Below are positions 55,208-64,000 of a stretch of 64,000 nucleotides of DNA, in pieces. Below the pieces are notes generated by a model. The model made no database searches, was not told the origin of the DNA, and saw only the letters and a program-made list of their open reading frames with translations. The stretch lies in NCBI RefSeq assembly GCF_013393325.1, contig NZ_QJRC01000074.1, positions 124,001-188,000 of the forward strand, in the 5' to 3' direction. The translations under genes and the position numbers were made by a program. Positions within the stretch are counted from its first letter, which is position 1. Each line of letters starts with the position of its first letter. The DNA is from Pseudomonas hunanensis. Lineage in GTDB: Bacteria > Pseudomonadota > Gammaproteobacteria > Pseudomonadales > Pseudomonadaceae.

Positions 55208-55945
55208 TCAAATCTGAATCGGCACATCCAGCCCTTGCGGCGCGGCGTACTCCGCCATGCGCCGGCGCGACAGCTCGAAGTGCTCACGCACCAGCTGGCC
55301 TGCGGCTTGCGGGTCGCGGCGCTCGATGGCCTGGATCATTTGTTCGTGCTGTTCACACGCCAGCTCGAGGTCGCGCTGCATGTCGTCGGTGGTCGGGTGG
55401 CGATAGAAGATCTTGCCCAAGCGGGTGTGGTCGATCAGCAGGCGGCGCAGGCTTGGCATCAGGTAATCGTTGTGCGCCATCTTGCCGATTTCCAGGTGGA
55501 AGGCGTCGTTGTAAAGCACGCGGTTTTCCACGTCGCGCTCTTCGATGGCCTGGCGGAATTGGGCCTGGATAGCCTTGAGCACTGCGATTTCTTCAGCGCT
55601 GGCATAGGTGGCGGCCAGCTGGGTAGTGGCCACGTAGATAAGCGGGGCGGCAACGTAAAAGCTGTGCAGCGACTCGTGGTTCATGGCGGCGACGCGTGGC
55701 GCGCGGTTGGCTTCCAGTTCGATGTAGCCTTCGGCGGCAATCTGGCGCAGCAACTCGCGCACAGGGGGGCGCGACAGGCCAAATTCGTCGCACAGGGCCA
55801 ATTCATCCACCACGGCGCCCGGGGCCAGTTCCATGCTCAGGATCCGGCGACGCAGCGCTTCGGCGAGGACGGCTTTGCGGTCCTGCGGCACTTCTGCAGC
55901 GAGTGGTTGGACGGTGGCTTTCATGGCGGCCTTCTTTGTTGTCAT
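55208..55945 (-). CDS. GntR-family (FadR/FCD) transcriptional regulator
   Basis: 245 residues: N-terminal winged helix (LAEALRRRILSMELAPGAVVDELALCDEFGLSRPPVRELLRQIAAEGYIEL, about 27-77) and all-helical FCD effector domain with metal-binding positions Asp and His in NDAFHLEIGKMAHND and later His in EQHEQMIQAI. It is the first gene of the minus-strand catabolic cluster, upstream of the FAD oxidase, and likely represses it until substrate binds. A shorter start at 55924 is possible. Confidence 0.88.
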   Translation of the reverse strand: MTTKKAAMKATVQPLAAEVPQDRKAVLAEALRRRILSMELAPGAVVDELALCDEFGLSRPPVRELLRQIAAEGYIELEANRAPRVAAMNHESLHSFYVAAPLIYVATTQLAATYASAEEIAVLKAIQAQFRQAIEERDVENRVLYNDAFHLEIGKMAHNDYLMPSLRRLLIDHTRLGKIFYRHPTTDDMQRDLELACEQHEQMIQAIERRDPQAAGQLVREHFELSRRRMAEYAAPQGLDVPIQI

Positions 55946-56175
55946 AGCGCTGTGTCTACTATTTGTATAACGACTATAGGGTACTGTTAGACAATGTGTC
56001 TACAGCATTTTCGATGAACGGCGAAATCTGTCTGAGCCTTTGTTTATAAGGGTTCCAGCGGGTTTCCGGGGGAGATTAAACACCCTTGAGGCTGCATTGC
56101 CAAACCGGACAAAAAACTCTCCAGACAAGACAAGTGCGCACAATGTGCCGGCCTCTTCGCCGCTACAAACAAAAA

Positions 56176-56197
56176 AGCCACCTGCAAGCAGGTGGCT
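56176..56197 (-). terminator. Intrinsic terminator of the permease gene
   Basis: On the minus strand AGCCACCTGC (56197-56188), loop TT, GCAGGTGGCT (56185-56176), followed by TTTTTGTTTG. It is 22 bases past the permease stop and is the clearest intrinsic terminator in the window. Confidence 0.9.
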
Positions 56198-56218
56198 CCC
56201 TTCCAGTCACATTTCCCG

Positions 56219-57616
56219 TTACGCGGTTGCCAAGGCCTCCCGCCGCGCATGCCGTTTGCTGGTAACCACCCCCAGCACCAGAATCACCAGCGCCAGTGCC
56301 AGAGTCAGCGACACCTCCATGCGGTGCTTGGGCATGACAAACATGGTGCCCAGGGCAAAGATGATGAAGCCGATGACTGCATAGGTCAGCCACGGGTACA
56401 GCCACATACGGAAAGCGATCTCGACATTCTGCCGCTGCAGGATCGCGCGCATGCGCAGTTGCGAGCACGCAATCGCCAGATACACCAGCAAGGCAATCGA
56501 ACCGGAGCTGGCCAGCAGGAAGGCGAACACCTCAGCCGGGGCAAAGTAGTTGACGATGGTCGCCAACATGCCGATCAGCGTACTGCCAATCACCGCCGCA
56601 CGCGGTACGCCAACCTTCGAGGTGCGCTGGATGAAGCCCGGTGCATCGCCACGCTTGCTCAGCGAGTAGAGCATCCGCGACGAGATGTAGATCGACGAGT
56701 TCAGGCAGCTGGCCACCGCCACCAGCACGACGATGTCCACCAACTGCTTGGCGTAGGGGATGCTCATGATTTCCAGCGCTCGCTGGTAGGAGCCCTGCAC
56801 GGGCAGCAGCGGGTCGTTCCATGGCACCACCGAGATGATCACGAAGATCGAAAGCAGGTAGAACACGCTGATGCGCCAGATGACCGAACGGGTAGCCTTG
56901 GCGATGTTGCGTGCCGGGTCTTTCGATTCGGAGGCGGCAATGGTCACCGCCTCGGTACCCAGGTAACTGAACATGGTGGTCAGCAAGGCGCCGATAATCG
57001 CCGTCCAGCCATTGGGCATAAACCCGCCCTGCTGCTCCAGCAACCGTGGCAGCCCACTGACTTCACGCCCTGGCAACACACCGGCCAGCGCCGCTGCCCC
57101 CAGGGCGATGAACGCGACGATGGCAATGACCTTGAGCATGGCGAACCAGAATTCGAATTCGCCGTACTTGGCCACACTGAACAGGTTGGTCGCGGTCAGC
57201 AGCACGGTCATGCTCAGGGCAAAGAACCAGGCATCGATGTGCGGGAACCAGTTGTTGAGCACCACGCCAGCGGCGATGGCTTCGATGGGAATCACCAGCA
57301 CCCAGAACCACCAGTACAGCCAGCCGATGGTAAAGCCGGCCCAGCGGCCGATGGCGCGGTCGGCGTAGGTGGAGAACGAGCCGGTATCGGGGCTGGCGAC
57401 TGCCATTTCCCCGAGCATGCGCATCACCAGTACCACCAATGCACCTGCCAAGGCGTAGGCGACGATGGCCGAGGGGCCGGCCGCGGCGATGGCGTGCCCG
57501 GAGCCGATGAACAACCCGGCACCGATCACCCCGGCGATGGAGAGCATGGTCACATGGCGTTGCTTGAAGCCTTGCGCCAGCTGATTGCCGGCGCCACTCG
57601 CGCTTGTCATTGTCAT
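56219..57616 (-). CDS. APC-superfamily amino acid permease (GABA permease-like, AAT family)
   Basis: 465 residues, about 12 membrane segments. Opening motif FKQRHVTMLSIAGVIGAGLFIGSGHAIA and later FSYLGTEAVTIAASESKDPARNIAKA are typical of AAT-family permeases such as GabP, AnsP and ProY. Start MTMTSASGAG at 57616 has AGGGA; the long upstream open frame lacks membrane features. Transcribed from its own promoter toward the GntR cluster, with a strong terminator. It may import the amine or amino acid used by that cluster. Confidence 0.88.
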   Translation of the reverse strand: MTMTSASGAGNQLAQGFKQRHVTMLSIAGVIGAGLFIGSGHAIAAAGPSAIVAYALAGALVVLVMRMLGEMAVASPDTGSFSTYADRAIGRWAGFTIGWLYWWFWVLVIPIEAIAAGVVLNNWFPHIDAWFFALSMTVLLTATNLFSVAKYGEFEFWFAMLKVIAIVAFIALGAAALAGVLPGREVSGLPRLLEQQGGFMPNGWTAIIGALLTTMFSYLGTEAVTIAASESKDPARNIAKATRSVIWRISVFYLLSIFVIISVVPWNDPLLPVQGSYQRALEIMSIPYAKQLVDIVVLVAVASCLNSSIYISSRMLYSLSKRGDAPGFIQRTSKVGVPRAAVIGSTLIGMLATIVNYFAPAEVFAFLLASSGSIALLVYLAIACSQLRMRAILQRQNVEIAFRMWLYPWLTYAVIGFIIFALGTMFVMPKHRMEVSLTLALALVILVLGVVTSKRHARREALATA

Positions 57617-57845
57617 CCTGATCCCTGCTTTTGTTTTCTTTGTGGGGGGACGTGAAGCTCCTGGATCGAAACCCAGCGTGGATGAGCTTCGCGCCCGGTC
57701 ACGGTACGCCAGCAAGGGGGCGGTCAAGTTGCCTGGATCCGCCACGGAGTTGACCATAGATGACATTGCCACCGCCGGGCGCCCCGATTGAACGCCGGCG
57801 GCTTCCTGCAGGTCACCTGCAGACATTTCACACGGAGGTCTTGCC

Positions 57846-58184
57846 ATGTTCGATATCCACTCTGCTGCGACGTCGCAGCACAATGTTCATGGCCTGGAAC
57901 GGGTCAGCTCGCTGGCTGGCGGAGCGCTGATGTTCAGCAAGGGGCTGCGCCATGGTGGCCTGGTCGGCTTGCTGCAAATGGTGGTGGGCGGCATTGCGGT
58001 AGCACGCGGCGTCAGCGGGCACTGCTCAACCAAGGCCTGGTGGCAGCGGCATCGGCAGGAATACCACCGGTTGCGTTCGGATATAGCGCGCAGCGCGGCA
58101 GAACTGGAGGTGTTGAAGGCCAGTGCCAGGGCGGCGACCAGAGGGGTGACGGTAACCGGGAAGGATCCGTTGGCCGACAGCTGA
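57846..58184 (+). CDS. Hypothetical membrane protein, DUF2892-like
   Basis: 112 residues. NVHGLERVSSLAGGALMFSKGLR and GLVGLLQMVVGGIAVARGVSGHC form two membrane helices of the kind seen in DUF2892/YgaP-like proteins, followed by a basic helical tail (WWQRHRQEYHRLRSDIARSAAELEVLKASA). ATG 57846 has GGAGG eight bases upstream. Divergent from the permease. Function unknown. Confidence 0.7.
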   Translation: MFDIHSAATSQHNVHGLERVSSLAGGALMFSKGLRHGGLVGLLQMVVGGIAVARGVSGHCSTKAWWQRHRQEYHRLRSDIARSAAELEVLKASARAATRGVTVTGKDPLADS

Positions 58185-58192
58185 ATCTGCTT

Positions 58193-58246
58193 TACCTGTA
58201 CCGACCTCTTCGCGGGCAGGCCCGTGAAGAGGTCGGTACAGGTAAC
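58193..58246. repeat. REP-like hairpin between convergent genes
   Basis: TACCTGTACCGACCTCTTCG at 58194-58213 is matched in reverse complement at about 58226-58245, with one mismatch. It fills the short gap between the DUF2892-like gene and the M61-like gene and carries the same CCTCTTCGCGGG core as the REP at 36509. Confidence 0.8.
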
Positions 58247-58254
58247 AAAAGTGC

Positions 58255-59463
58255 CTAGCGCAACGCCTTGCTCTGCAACACCTCGGAACGCCGGCCCAGC
58301 ACATTCTCGCTGATCTGCACGAAGTCCTCGGTACTGACGCTGGGCAGGCGCATCAACCCGCGCACCACATCGTCCAGCGAGCGCTTGGCCTGGGTGTGAA
58401 TGCGGATTTCCTTGTCCAGTGCCTGAAGCAAGATCACCCCACGGGCCACCTGGGCCGGGCTTGCGCGCTCGCCCTTGAGCCGGGTGACCTTGGCGCCTTG
58501 CTTGCTCAGGCGGGCCTGCCAGGCCTGGTAACGGTCATCGCTTACACCACCGGAACGGCGCAGCAACTCGCTGGCGTAGTAATCGGTCAGGCTCTCTACC
58601 AACCAGTCATTGCCGTCGCGCCCATGAATCTGCGCAAACAGCTGCACCACTTCGCGCAGCAACGGGCTGCTGCCATTCTCGCTGACCATCGGCCGAGCAC
58701 TGTGCAGGTACAGCGAACCCTGGGCCGCCATCGCCCCACGCCACATGCCGTCACGCGCCCCCACCAGCAGCAGCTTTGGCGGATTGCGCGGGAACACTGC
58801 CTGCAATTGCGGCCAGACGAATGTGAGCAAGGTCAGGCTGTCCATACGCCGCATGCCCTGCCCCACCGGCGCGGCAACGGTCACTTCGGTATCGCCCAGG
58901 CGGGCACGGCGGCTGCCCAGGTCACCGGCCAGCATCCAGCCGGTCGGGCGATCGAACAGGCGCGAAACGTTGTCGATGCGGAATTTGTCCTTGCCAATAC
59001 GCGGCCATGAGGTTTCGATGCTTTTCCACCCTTCGGGCAGGTCGAAAGCCAGGCGCGCCACAAGCTCCGTGCCATCCTGCTGATCGAGACGCGCAGGCGG
59101 TATCAGCTGATCGCCGAGAAACAGCGCCCAATGCGGGGTAATGCGCGATGAATAAGCGCCACTGGTCAGTTTCTGGTCCAACTGCACGCGGTAGCTGAGG
59201 CTGGTCTTGCCCGCCGCCGGCTGCCACACACCACGCTGGCCCTTGATTTGCCATTGGCCATCTGCCTGGAAGCCGCTGTAGGCGCCAGCCTTGCCCAGGT
59301 CGAAGTCCAGGCTGCGCACGGCGCTGCCGTCGGCCAGTGTCACGCGGACTTGCGCCTGACCACTGGCAGGCAGCAGGCGCACCTGGTAGTCGAGGTCGAC
59401 TTTTTTCGCCCAGGCTGGCGAACTGGCCATCAGGCCCAACAGCAAGAACAGCTGGCAACGCAT
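58255..59463 (-). CDS. Secreted M61-like peptidase homologue lacking HExxH
   Basis: 402 residues with signal peptide (MRCQLFLLLGLMASSPAWA). The layout resembles M61 glycyl-aminopeptidase-like proteins: an N-terminal beta domain then a thermolysin-like helical domain (LLREVVQLFAQIHGRDGNDWLVESLTDYYASELLRRSG). The family's first helix normally carries HExxH; here the equivalent reads REVVQ, while the Glu of WLVESLTDYYA is kept. It is therefore probably inactive as a zinc peptidase. Alternative: an unrelated periplasmic protein; confidence in the family is moderate. Confidence 0.7.
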   Translation of the reverse strand: MRCQLFLLLGLMASSPAWAKKVDLDYQVRLLPASGQAQVRVTLADGSAVRSLDFDLGKAGAYSGFQADGQWQIKGQRGVWQPAAGKTSLSYRVQLDQKLTSGAYSSRITPHWALFLGDQLIPPARLDQQDGTELVARLAFDLPEGWKSIETSWPRIGKDKFRIDNVSRLFDRPTGWMLAGDLGSRRARLGDTEVTVAAPVGQGMRRMDSLTLLTFVWPQLQAVFPRNPPKLLLVGARDGMWRGAMAAQGSLYLHSARPMVSENGSSPLLREVVQLFAQIHGRDGNDWLVESLTDYYASELLRRSGGVSDDRYQAWQARLSKQGAKVTRLKGERASPAQVARGVILLQALDKEIRIHTQAKRSLDDVVRGLMRLPSVSTEDFVQISENVLGRRSEVLQSKALR

Positions 59464-59504
59464 ACAGAAACTCCTTGTTTCCCCGTGGCAGCGGGCCGCG
59501 CCGG

Positions 59505-59954
59505 TCAGCTGGCGCGGAAGATCAGGTGGTCTTCCCAGTCGTCTTCGTGCACATCCTGCTCCCTGAGCATACGCCCCGACTGGGAAATGCGCTGTTCATG
59601 AACCTGTTGACGATCGCCGCAAACCAGGTGATGCCAGGCTGGCAGGTCCTTGCCCTCACTGACCAGGCGGTAGCCGCAGGTACTCGGCAGCCACTTGAAC
59701 TGGTCGGCCTTGCCTGGGGTGAGCTGGATGCAGTCCGGCACCTGGGCGAAGCGGTTGGGGTAGTCGCTGCACTGGCAGGAATCAAGGTCCAGCAGCTTGC
59801 AGGCGATGCGCGTGTAATAGACGCTGTTGTCGTCTTCGTCCTCGAGCTTTTGCAGGCAGCACAGGCCGCAGCCGTCACACAGCGCCTCCCACTCTTGCGG
59901 GCTGAGTTGTTCGAGGGTCTTGCGCCGCCAGAACGGCGCGTTTTCAGCGATCAT
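59505..59954 (-). CDS. ycgN: YcgN/UPF0260 cysteine-cluster protein
   Basis: 149 residues. Conserved cysteines in [42 protein letters not shown] and STCGYRL, as in the YkgJ/UPF0260 zinc- or iron-binding cysteine-cluster family. No biochemical role is established to my knowledge. [14 protein letters not shown] at 59954 matches the family start and has AGGA nine bases upstream; the ATG at 59972 would add six residues. Confidence 0.87.
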   Translation of the reverse strand: MIAENAPFWRRKTLEQLSPQEWEALCDGCGLCCLQKLEDEDDNSVYYTRIACKLLDLDSCQCSDYPNRFAQVPDCIQLTPGKADQFKWLPSTCGYRLVSEGKDLPAWHHLVCGDRQQVHEQRISQSGRMLREQDVHEDDWEDHLIFRAS

Positions 59955-60098
59955 CACACGGGGTTCCTGCATTCATCTTGGGGCCACGGCGCGCGGCGGC
60001 GCCAGTCTAGAGCCTGGCCTTCGGCAAAGCCAGACCGCTTGTCAGTCGCGACGGGACGCAGTAGCGTGCGCTTTTCCCGTCCGTTTGCAGGAGCCGCC

Positions 60099-60692
60099 AT
60101 GAGCGCCAACCCCCGCATTGCCGATTACGCCATCAACGAGCAGTTCATCAACCGCTGGTCGCCACGCGCCTTTACCGCCGAGCCGATCAGCGAAGAAACC
60201 CTGCTGAGCTTCCTTGAAGCCGCCCGTTGGGCACCGTCGGCGTACAACTCGCAGCCTTGGCGCTTCCTTTATGCCCGCCGTGACACGCCGAGCTGGGAGC
60301 GCTATCTGAGCCTGCTGGTGCCGTTCAACCGTAGCTGGGCGCAACAGGCGTCGGCACTGGTGCTGGTCATTTCCAAGACCACGTTCGCGGCCCCAGGCGC
60401 TACGGAAGAAAAACCGGCGCTGTGGCACACCTTCGACACCGGCTCCGCCTGGGGGCACCTGGCGCTGCAAGCCAGCATCAGCGGCTGGCATACCCATGGC
60501 ATGGCCGGCTTCGACCAGGACCTGGCGCGTCAGGAACTGAAGATTCCTGAAGGCTATGTGCTGCATGCCATGGTGGCGATCGGCAAGCTGGGTGACAAGG
60601 CCAGCCTGGACGAGGCGCTGCAGGCGCGTGAAGTACCGAGCCCACGCAAGCCGTTGAGCGAGCTGGCGGCCGAGGGCGATTTCAGCCTGTAA
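60099..60692 (+). CDS. Nitroreductase-family FMN oxidoreductase
   Basis: 197 residues. RWSPRAFTAEPISEETLLSFLEAARWAPSAYNSQPWRFL is the FMN-binding N-terminus of the nitroreductase family; TGSAWGHLALQAS and AIGKLGDK complete the fold. Uses NAD(P)H to reduce nitro groups or quinones; natural substrate unknown. ATG 60099 follows GCAGGAG. Divergent from ycgN with 144 bases between. Confidence 0.88.
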   Translation: MSANPRIADYAINEQFINRWSPRAFTAEPISEETLLSFLEAARWAPSAYNSQPWRFLYARRDTPSWERYLSLLVPFNRSWAQQASALVLVISKTTFAAPGATEEKPALWHTFDTGSAWGHLALQASISGWHTHGMAGFDQDLARQELKIPEGYVLHAMVAIGKLGDKASLDEALQAREVPSPRKPLSELAAEGDFSL

Positions 60693-60704
60693 GCTAGGGG
60701 TTGG

Positions 60705-60740
60705 CTGTACCGGCCGTGTGCTGCGAAAAGGACGGTACAG
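60705..60740. repeat. REP remnant between convergent genes
   Basis: CTGTACCG (60705-60712) and CGGTACAG (60733-60740) flank a diverged middle, as expected of a decayed REP. It lies between the nitroreductase and the convergent dehydrogenase gene. Confidence 0.5.
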
Positions 60741-60750
60741 ACAACAGAAT

Positions 60751-61683
60751 TCAGTAGCCCCGAGCGAAGTCCACTTCGCCACGCAGCCCCTGCCCCGCTT
60801 CATAAGCCCGTGCATTCTCGACAAACAACCGCACCATCGCCGCAGGCGAGGTGGGTGCCGAGCTGTGCCCGGTGAGCAGCAAGCCCCATGCGGTCCAGAA
60901 CGGGTGCTGCTTGGGCAACGGCTCCTGCCGGCAGACATCGATCACCGCACCGGCGAGATGGCCTTCCTTCAACGCCTCTACCAGGTCGGCATCGACCACC
61001 GCCACCCCGCGCCCGGCATTGATGAACAAGGCCGAGGGCTGGAAGCACTTGAACAGCGCCGCGTCGTACAGGTCATGGGTGGCCGGCGTGTCCGGCAGCA
61101 GGTTGAGCACGTAGTCGACCTGGGCAACCATGCGCGGCAGGTCGGCCAGCGCCGCCACCTCGACGAACGGCGCCTGTTCACGGGCGCTGCTGGCAACCCC
61201 GTACAGCACCACGCCAAACGGCTGCAGAAACTCGGCCACACGCTGGCCAATGTCGCCTGTGCCGACAACCAGCACCTTGCGCCCTTCCAGGCTGCGCCCC
61301 GGGCGGTCATCCCAACGCCGCTCGACCTGGCTGACCAGGCGCGACAGCACCTCGCGCTCGTGGCCAAGCATGTAGGTAAGCATGTATTCGGCCATCACTT
61401 GGCCGAAGATGCCCACTGCACGGGTCAGGCGGTAATCACGCGGCAGGCCATCGGCCAGCAACGGCGTGATACCGGCCCAGGTCGACTGCATCCAGCCCGG
61501 TTTGTGGCCCTGGCGCAGCAGGCTTGCCAGCAGGTCCGGCTGGCCCAGCCACACCGGGCACTGAGGCGCCAGGCGGGCCAGTTCGGCAGAGTCGCCGCTG
61601 GTCAAGACTTCCACTTCAGGTGCGGCTGCGCGCAACAGCTCGGCGTATCGAGCATGATCATGCTCGGCAATCAGTACACGCAT
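60751..61683 (-). CDS. D-2-hydroxyacid dehydrogenase (GhrA-like)
   Basis: 310 residues. NAD(P) motif VVGTGDIGQRVAEFL (about 140-155), substrate/cofactor Arg in FINAGRGVAVVD, catalytic Glu in CRQEPLPKQHPFW, and catalytic His in TGHSSAPT. These are the marks of glyoxylate/hydroxypyruvate reductases. It reduces 2-keto acids or oxidises D-hydroxy acids in the cytoplasm. It sits 2 bases downstream of ycgL on the minus strand, so it is the last gene of the rnd-ycgL unit. Confidence 0.9.
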   Translation of the reverse strand: MRVLIAEHDHARYAELLRAAAPEVEVLTSGDSAELARLAPQCPVWLGQPDLLASLLRQGHKPGWMQSTWAGITPLLADGLPRDYRLTRAVGIFGQVMAEYMLTYMLGHEREVLSRLVSQVERRWDDRPGRSLEGRKVLVVGTGDIGQRVAEFLQPFGVVLYGVASSAREQAPFVEVAALADLPRMVAQVDYVLNLLPDTPATHDLYDAALFKCFQPSALFINAGRGVAVVDADLVEALKEGHLAGAVIDVCRQEPLPKQHPFWTAWGLLLTGHSSAPTSPAAMVRLFVENARAYEAGQGLRGEVDFARGY

Positions 61684-61685
61684 GA

Positions 61686-61979
61686 TCAGACCGGGTCGTT
61701 ACGGCGCAGCAGCTCTTCGGGCAGGTGCTCGATATACTCGTCTTCCGCCGGCGGCATCTGCAGGTGGTAGCCCTGGTTGTCGAGGTTTTCCAGCACCTTG
61801 GTGATGTCCTCGCGGGCCAGCTTGCGCTCAGGGCTGAGCACCAGGTCGAACGCGTGCATCGGGGTGCCGAAGAACGGCAGCAGGCCTTCGGGCACGCGCT
61901 CCAGGCCGTCAGCCTTGAGCACGTACAGGTACATTTCGTTCTTGCGTGGGCTCTTGTAGATCGAGCAAATGCGTTTCAT
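61686..61979 (-). CDS. ycgL: YcgL-domain protein
   Basis: 97 residues: [20 protein letters not shown] and [41 protein letters not shown] are the whole YcgL domain. Its start overlaps the rnd stop by 4 bases. A pairing of ycgL with rnd is common in gammaproteobacteria and suggests a role tied to RNA, but no activity is established to my knowledge. Confidence 0.92.
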   Translation of the reverse strand: MKRICSIYKSPRKNEMYLYVLKADGLERVPEGLLPFFGTPMHAFDLVLSPERKLAREDITKVLENLDNQGYHLQMPPAEDEYIEHLPEELLRRNDPV

Positions 61980-63109
61980 CGAATCTCTCCGGCACCTGCA
62001 AGGTTGTCCAGCAGGGCCTGGCCCATACGCTCACGGCGCCAGCCGCGCAGCGAATCGGGCAGTTGATAAGGACCATGGGGGTAACCGCTCTTGAGCAGCG
62101 CCTCCAGGGTTTTCTTGCGCAGCATCAGCTCAGGGGCAATCCCCAGGCGCTCGCCTTCGGCCTGGCCGATGGCACGCAGCTGCTTGAGGATGCCAGCGGC
62201 TTCGATCGGCAGCGGCTCGGGCAACACCTGCGGCCATTGTTCGGCGGGCAGGCTGGCGGCGCGCTTGATCAGCTGGATGAGAAACTCTCCGTCCTGACGA
62301 ATGGTGCGCGGGTGCATCTCGTCGATCTTGGCCAACGCCGACAGGTTGTTTGGCTGGCTCTTGGCCATGGGCCACAGCGAGTGCTCTTTGAGGATGCGGT
62401 TACGCGGCACGTCGCGGTGGCGTGCTTCGCGCTCGCGCCAGGCGCACAGCTCACGCAGCACGGCCAGTTGCTGAGGCGCCAGCTTCCAGGCCAGTTTCAC
62501 GTCGCGGTACAGGGTTTCGGGCTCGACTTCACGGCGCAACGCGGCCACCAGCTCGGCGCCGTCTTCCAGCACCCAGGTGTACTTGTCGTCGCTCAAACGC
62601 GGGCGCAGCTCGGTGAACAATTCGGCAAGGTGCACGGCATCTTCGGCAGCGTAGCTGACCTGGGTTTCCGAGAGCGGGCGTTGCAGCCAGTCGGAGCGGG
62701 TTTCACCCTTGGGCAGTTCGATGCCCAGCACGTCCTGCACTAGGCGCGAATAGCCCATGGAGAAGCCCAGGTTCAGGTAACCGGCGGCCAACTGCGTGTC
62801 GAACAGTGGTTGGGGCAGCTTGCCGGTCAGGCGCAACAGCACTTCGAGGTCTTCGCTGCAGGCGTGCAGCACCTTGACCACACCGCTGTCTTCCAGCAAG
62901 TCGGCCAAAGGTTGCCAGTCACCGATCAGCAATGGATCGATCAAAAAGGCCCGCTGGCCGTCGCCGATCTGGATCAGCCCGGCTTTAGGGTAGAAGGTGT
63001 CGACCCGCATGAATTCGGTATCGACGGCGACGAAGGGCAGTTGGTGCCAGTCGCGGCAGTGTTCGGCCAGGCTCTGGTCGTCACGGATCCAGTGAATTTC
63101 GATGGCCAC
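61976..63109 (-). CDS. rnd: Ribonuclease D
   Basis: 377 residues. DEDD-type 3'-5' exonuclease: [11 protein letters not shown] (Exo I, near residue 30), [10 protein letters not shown] (Exo II), and [13 protein letters not shown] (Exo III with Tyr, DEDDy). One HRDC domain follows ([21 protein letters not shown], about 210-290). Trims the 3' ends of tRNA precursors. Length matches RNase D. Confidence 0.95.
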   Translation of the reverse strand: MAIEIHWIRDDQSLAEHCRDWHQLPFVAVDTEFMRVDTFYPKAGLIQIGDGQRAFLIDPLLIGDWQPLADLLEDSGVVKVLHACSEDLEVLLRLTGKLPQPLFDTQLAAGYLNLGFSMGYSRLVQDVLGIELPKGETRSDWLQRPLSETQVSYAAEDAVHLAELFTELRPRLSDDKYTWVLEDGAELVAALRREVEPETLYRDVKLAWKLAPQQLAVLRELCAWREREARHRDVPRNRILKEHSLWPMAKSQPNNLSALAKIDEMHPRTIRQDGEFLIQLIKRAASLPAEQWPQVLPEPLPIEAAGILKQLRAIGQAEGERLGIAPELMLRKKTLEALLKSGYPHGPYQLPDSLRGWRRERMGQALLDNLAGAGEIR

Positions 63110-63248
63110 AAGGCTCTCCCACTAACATTGGCGCGCAGTATATACGGCGCGGGCACTGCTGGTGAAACCCGGGCCATCCTTGATATCGATCAGTGGTGCA
63201 GTTATGTGGGGGCGGGCACGCCCGCGCCCACGGAAAGCGCGCTTCGTT

Positions 63249-64000
63249 TCAGCGCTTGGCCGCCAGCCAAGGCCGGCAACTGGCGAACATGTCCAGCGAC
63301 TGCCGGTAGACCTCGGTGCGCACCTGCAACAGGCCGAGCATCGAATGGAACAGGTTGTCCTGCGACAGCGGGGCATCGCTGAGCTTGGCCAGGCAGTCGG
63401 TATCGATGCCAAAGTCTTCCTTGTAGCTGTCGGAGAACCAGGTCAGCAGCGGTACGTGCTTCTGCTGCTCGGGGGCAATGGCGTACGGCGTGCCGTGCAG
63501 AAACAGGTTGTACTCACCCAGCGACTCGCCATGGTCGGACAGGTAGATCATCGCCGTGTCGACCTTGTCCTGCTTGCTGCGCAGGGTGTCGATCAGTGAG
63601 GCCAGCACCTTGTCGGTATAGGCCAGGGTGTTGTCGTAGCCGTTGATGATTTCCTGCTCGCTGCACTGGTTCAGCGCGTTGCTCTGGCACACCGGGGTGA
63701 AGCGTTCTTCGCCACTGGGGTAGCGCTTGAAATACTCGGGGCCGTGGCTGCCCATCTGGTGCAGCACCAGCACGGTGTCCTTGTCGAGGTTGTCGATCAG
63801 CTCGTCCAGGCCCTGCAGCAGGATTTGGTCATGGCATTCGCCATTGGCACACAGTTGCGGGTCCTTGAGGTTGCTGACATCGATGAACTGCACCCGGTCG
63901 CAGGTACCCTTGCAACCGGACTGGTTGTCACGCCACTGCACGGCCAGGCCGGCACGCTGGAGGATGTCCAGCAGCCCTTCGCGGTTCTTGGCCACGCGGG
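63249..64000 (-). CDS. Phosphoethanolamine transferase (EptA/CptA-type sulfatase fold), C-terminal part
   Basis: The 3' portion of a gene continuing past the right edge; about 250 residues are visible. Metal-binding IYLSDHGESLGE and HGTPYAIAPEQQKHVPLLTWFS, plus VLVLHQMGSHGPEY, are typical of EptA-like inner-membrane enzymes that add phosphoethanolamine to lipid A; extra cysteines (SGCKGTCDR, LCANGECHD) match the disulfides of that family. The membrane domain and catalytic Thr lie outside the window. A start GTG at 63995 is an internal codon. Confidence 0.88.
   Translation of the reverse strand, partial: RVAKNREGLLDILQRAGLAVQWRDNQSGCKGTCDRVQFIDVSNLKDPQLCANGECHDQILLQGLDELIDNLDKDTVLVLHQMGSHGPEYFKRYPSGEERFTPVCQSNALNQCSEQEIINGYDNTLAYTDKVLASLIDTLRSKQDKVDTAMIYLSDHGESLGEYNLFLHGTPYAIAPEQQKHVPLLTWFSDSYKEDFGIDTDCLAKLSDAPLSQDNLFHSMLGLLQVRTEVYRQSLDMFASCRPWLAAKR

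Overview
The window comes from the chromosome of a fluorescent Pseudomonas, most likely of the P. putida group. The evidence is the GC-rich codon use, pyoverdine (pvd) genes, Pseudomonas-type REP palindromes, and housekeeping genes (lpxO, cysK, ptrB, ycgL, rnd) that read as P. putida-like. Family names rest on my reading of the translations. No database search was run.

Left part (1-31777): a pyoverdine side-chain locus. Four consecutive minus-strand NRPS genes span 28265 to beyond position 1, with 1, 1 and 12 bases between them. They encode C-A-T-C-A-T, C-A-T-E-C-A-T, C-A-T, and C-A-T-E-C-A-T-C-A (cut by the window edge). Adenylation pockets read by eye predict Asp, Lys, D-Asp, Ser, a small residue (Ala-like), D-Thr, Lys and hydroxy-ornithine. 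Upstream are a SyrP-type Asp hydroxylase (minus) and a divergent azurin-pvdE pair (plus). Three iron-starvation sigma (PvdS) type boxes with exact 16-base spacing sit before the NRPS operon, syrP and azurin. The receptor fpvA, pvdS and pvdL are not in the window.

Middle (31794-38720): a solitary ORC/STAND-like ATPase is preceded by a striking array of eight CTATAAT-like heptamers in two four-copy blocks. Then come lpxO, cysK, a DUF748-type envelope protein, and a MoxR ATPase with its CoxE-like VWA partner.

38730-46200: a 5-oxoprolinase operon (pxpA, pxpB, pxpC) whose leading MFS transporter gene carries an in-frame TAG, with a divergent LysR regulator. An AT-richer orphan gene and three small envelope or amidotransferase genes follow.

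46259-64000: oligopeptidase B, a Pro-rich secreted protein, YajD, and a TrmL-like methyltransferase. Next is a catabolic cluster (aldehyde dehydrogenase, DapA-family aldolase, MFS transporter, FAD amine/amino-acid oxidase, GntR regulator) and an amino-acid permease. The right end holds a degenerate M61-like protein, YcgN, a nitroreductase, a 2-hydroxyacid dehydrogenase, YcgL, RNase D and the C-terminal part of a phosphoethanolamine transferase. No tRNA, rRNA, insertion sequence or CRISPR array was seen, and no gene-free stretch exceeds 300 bases.
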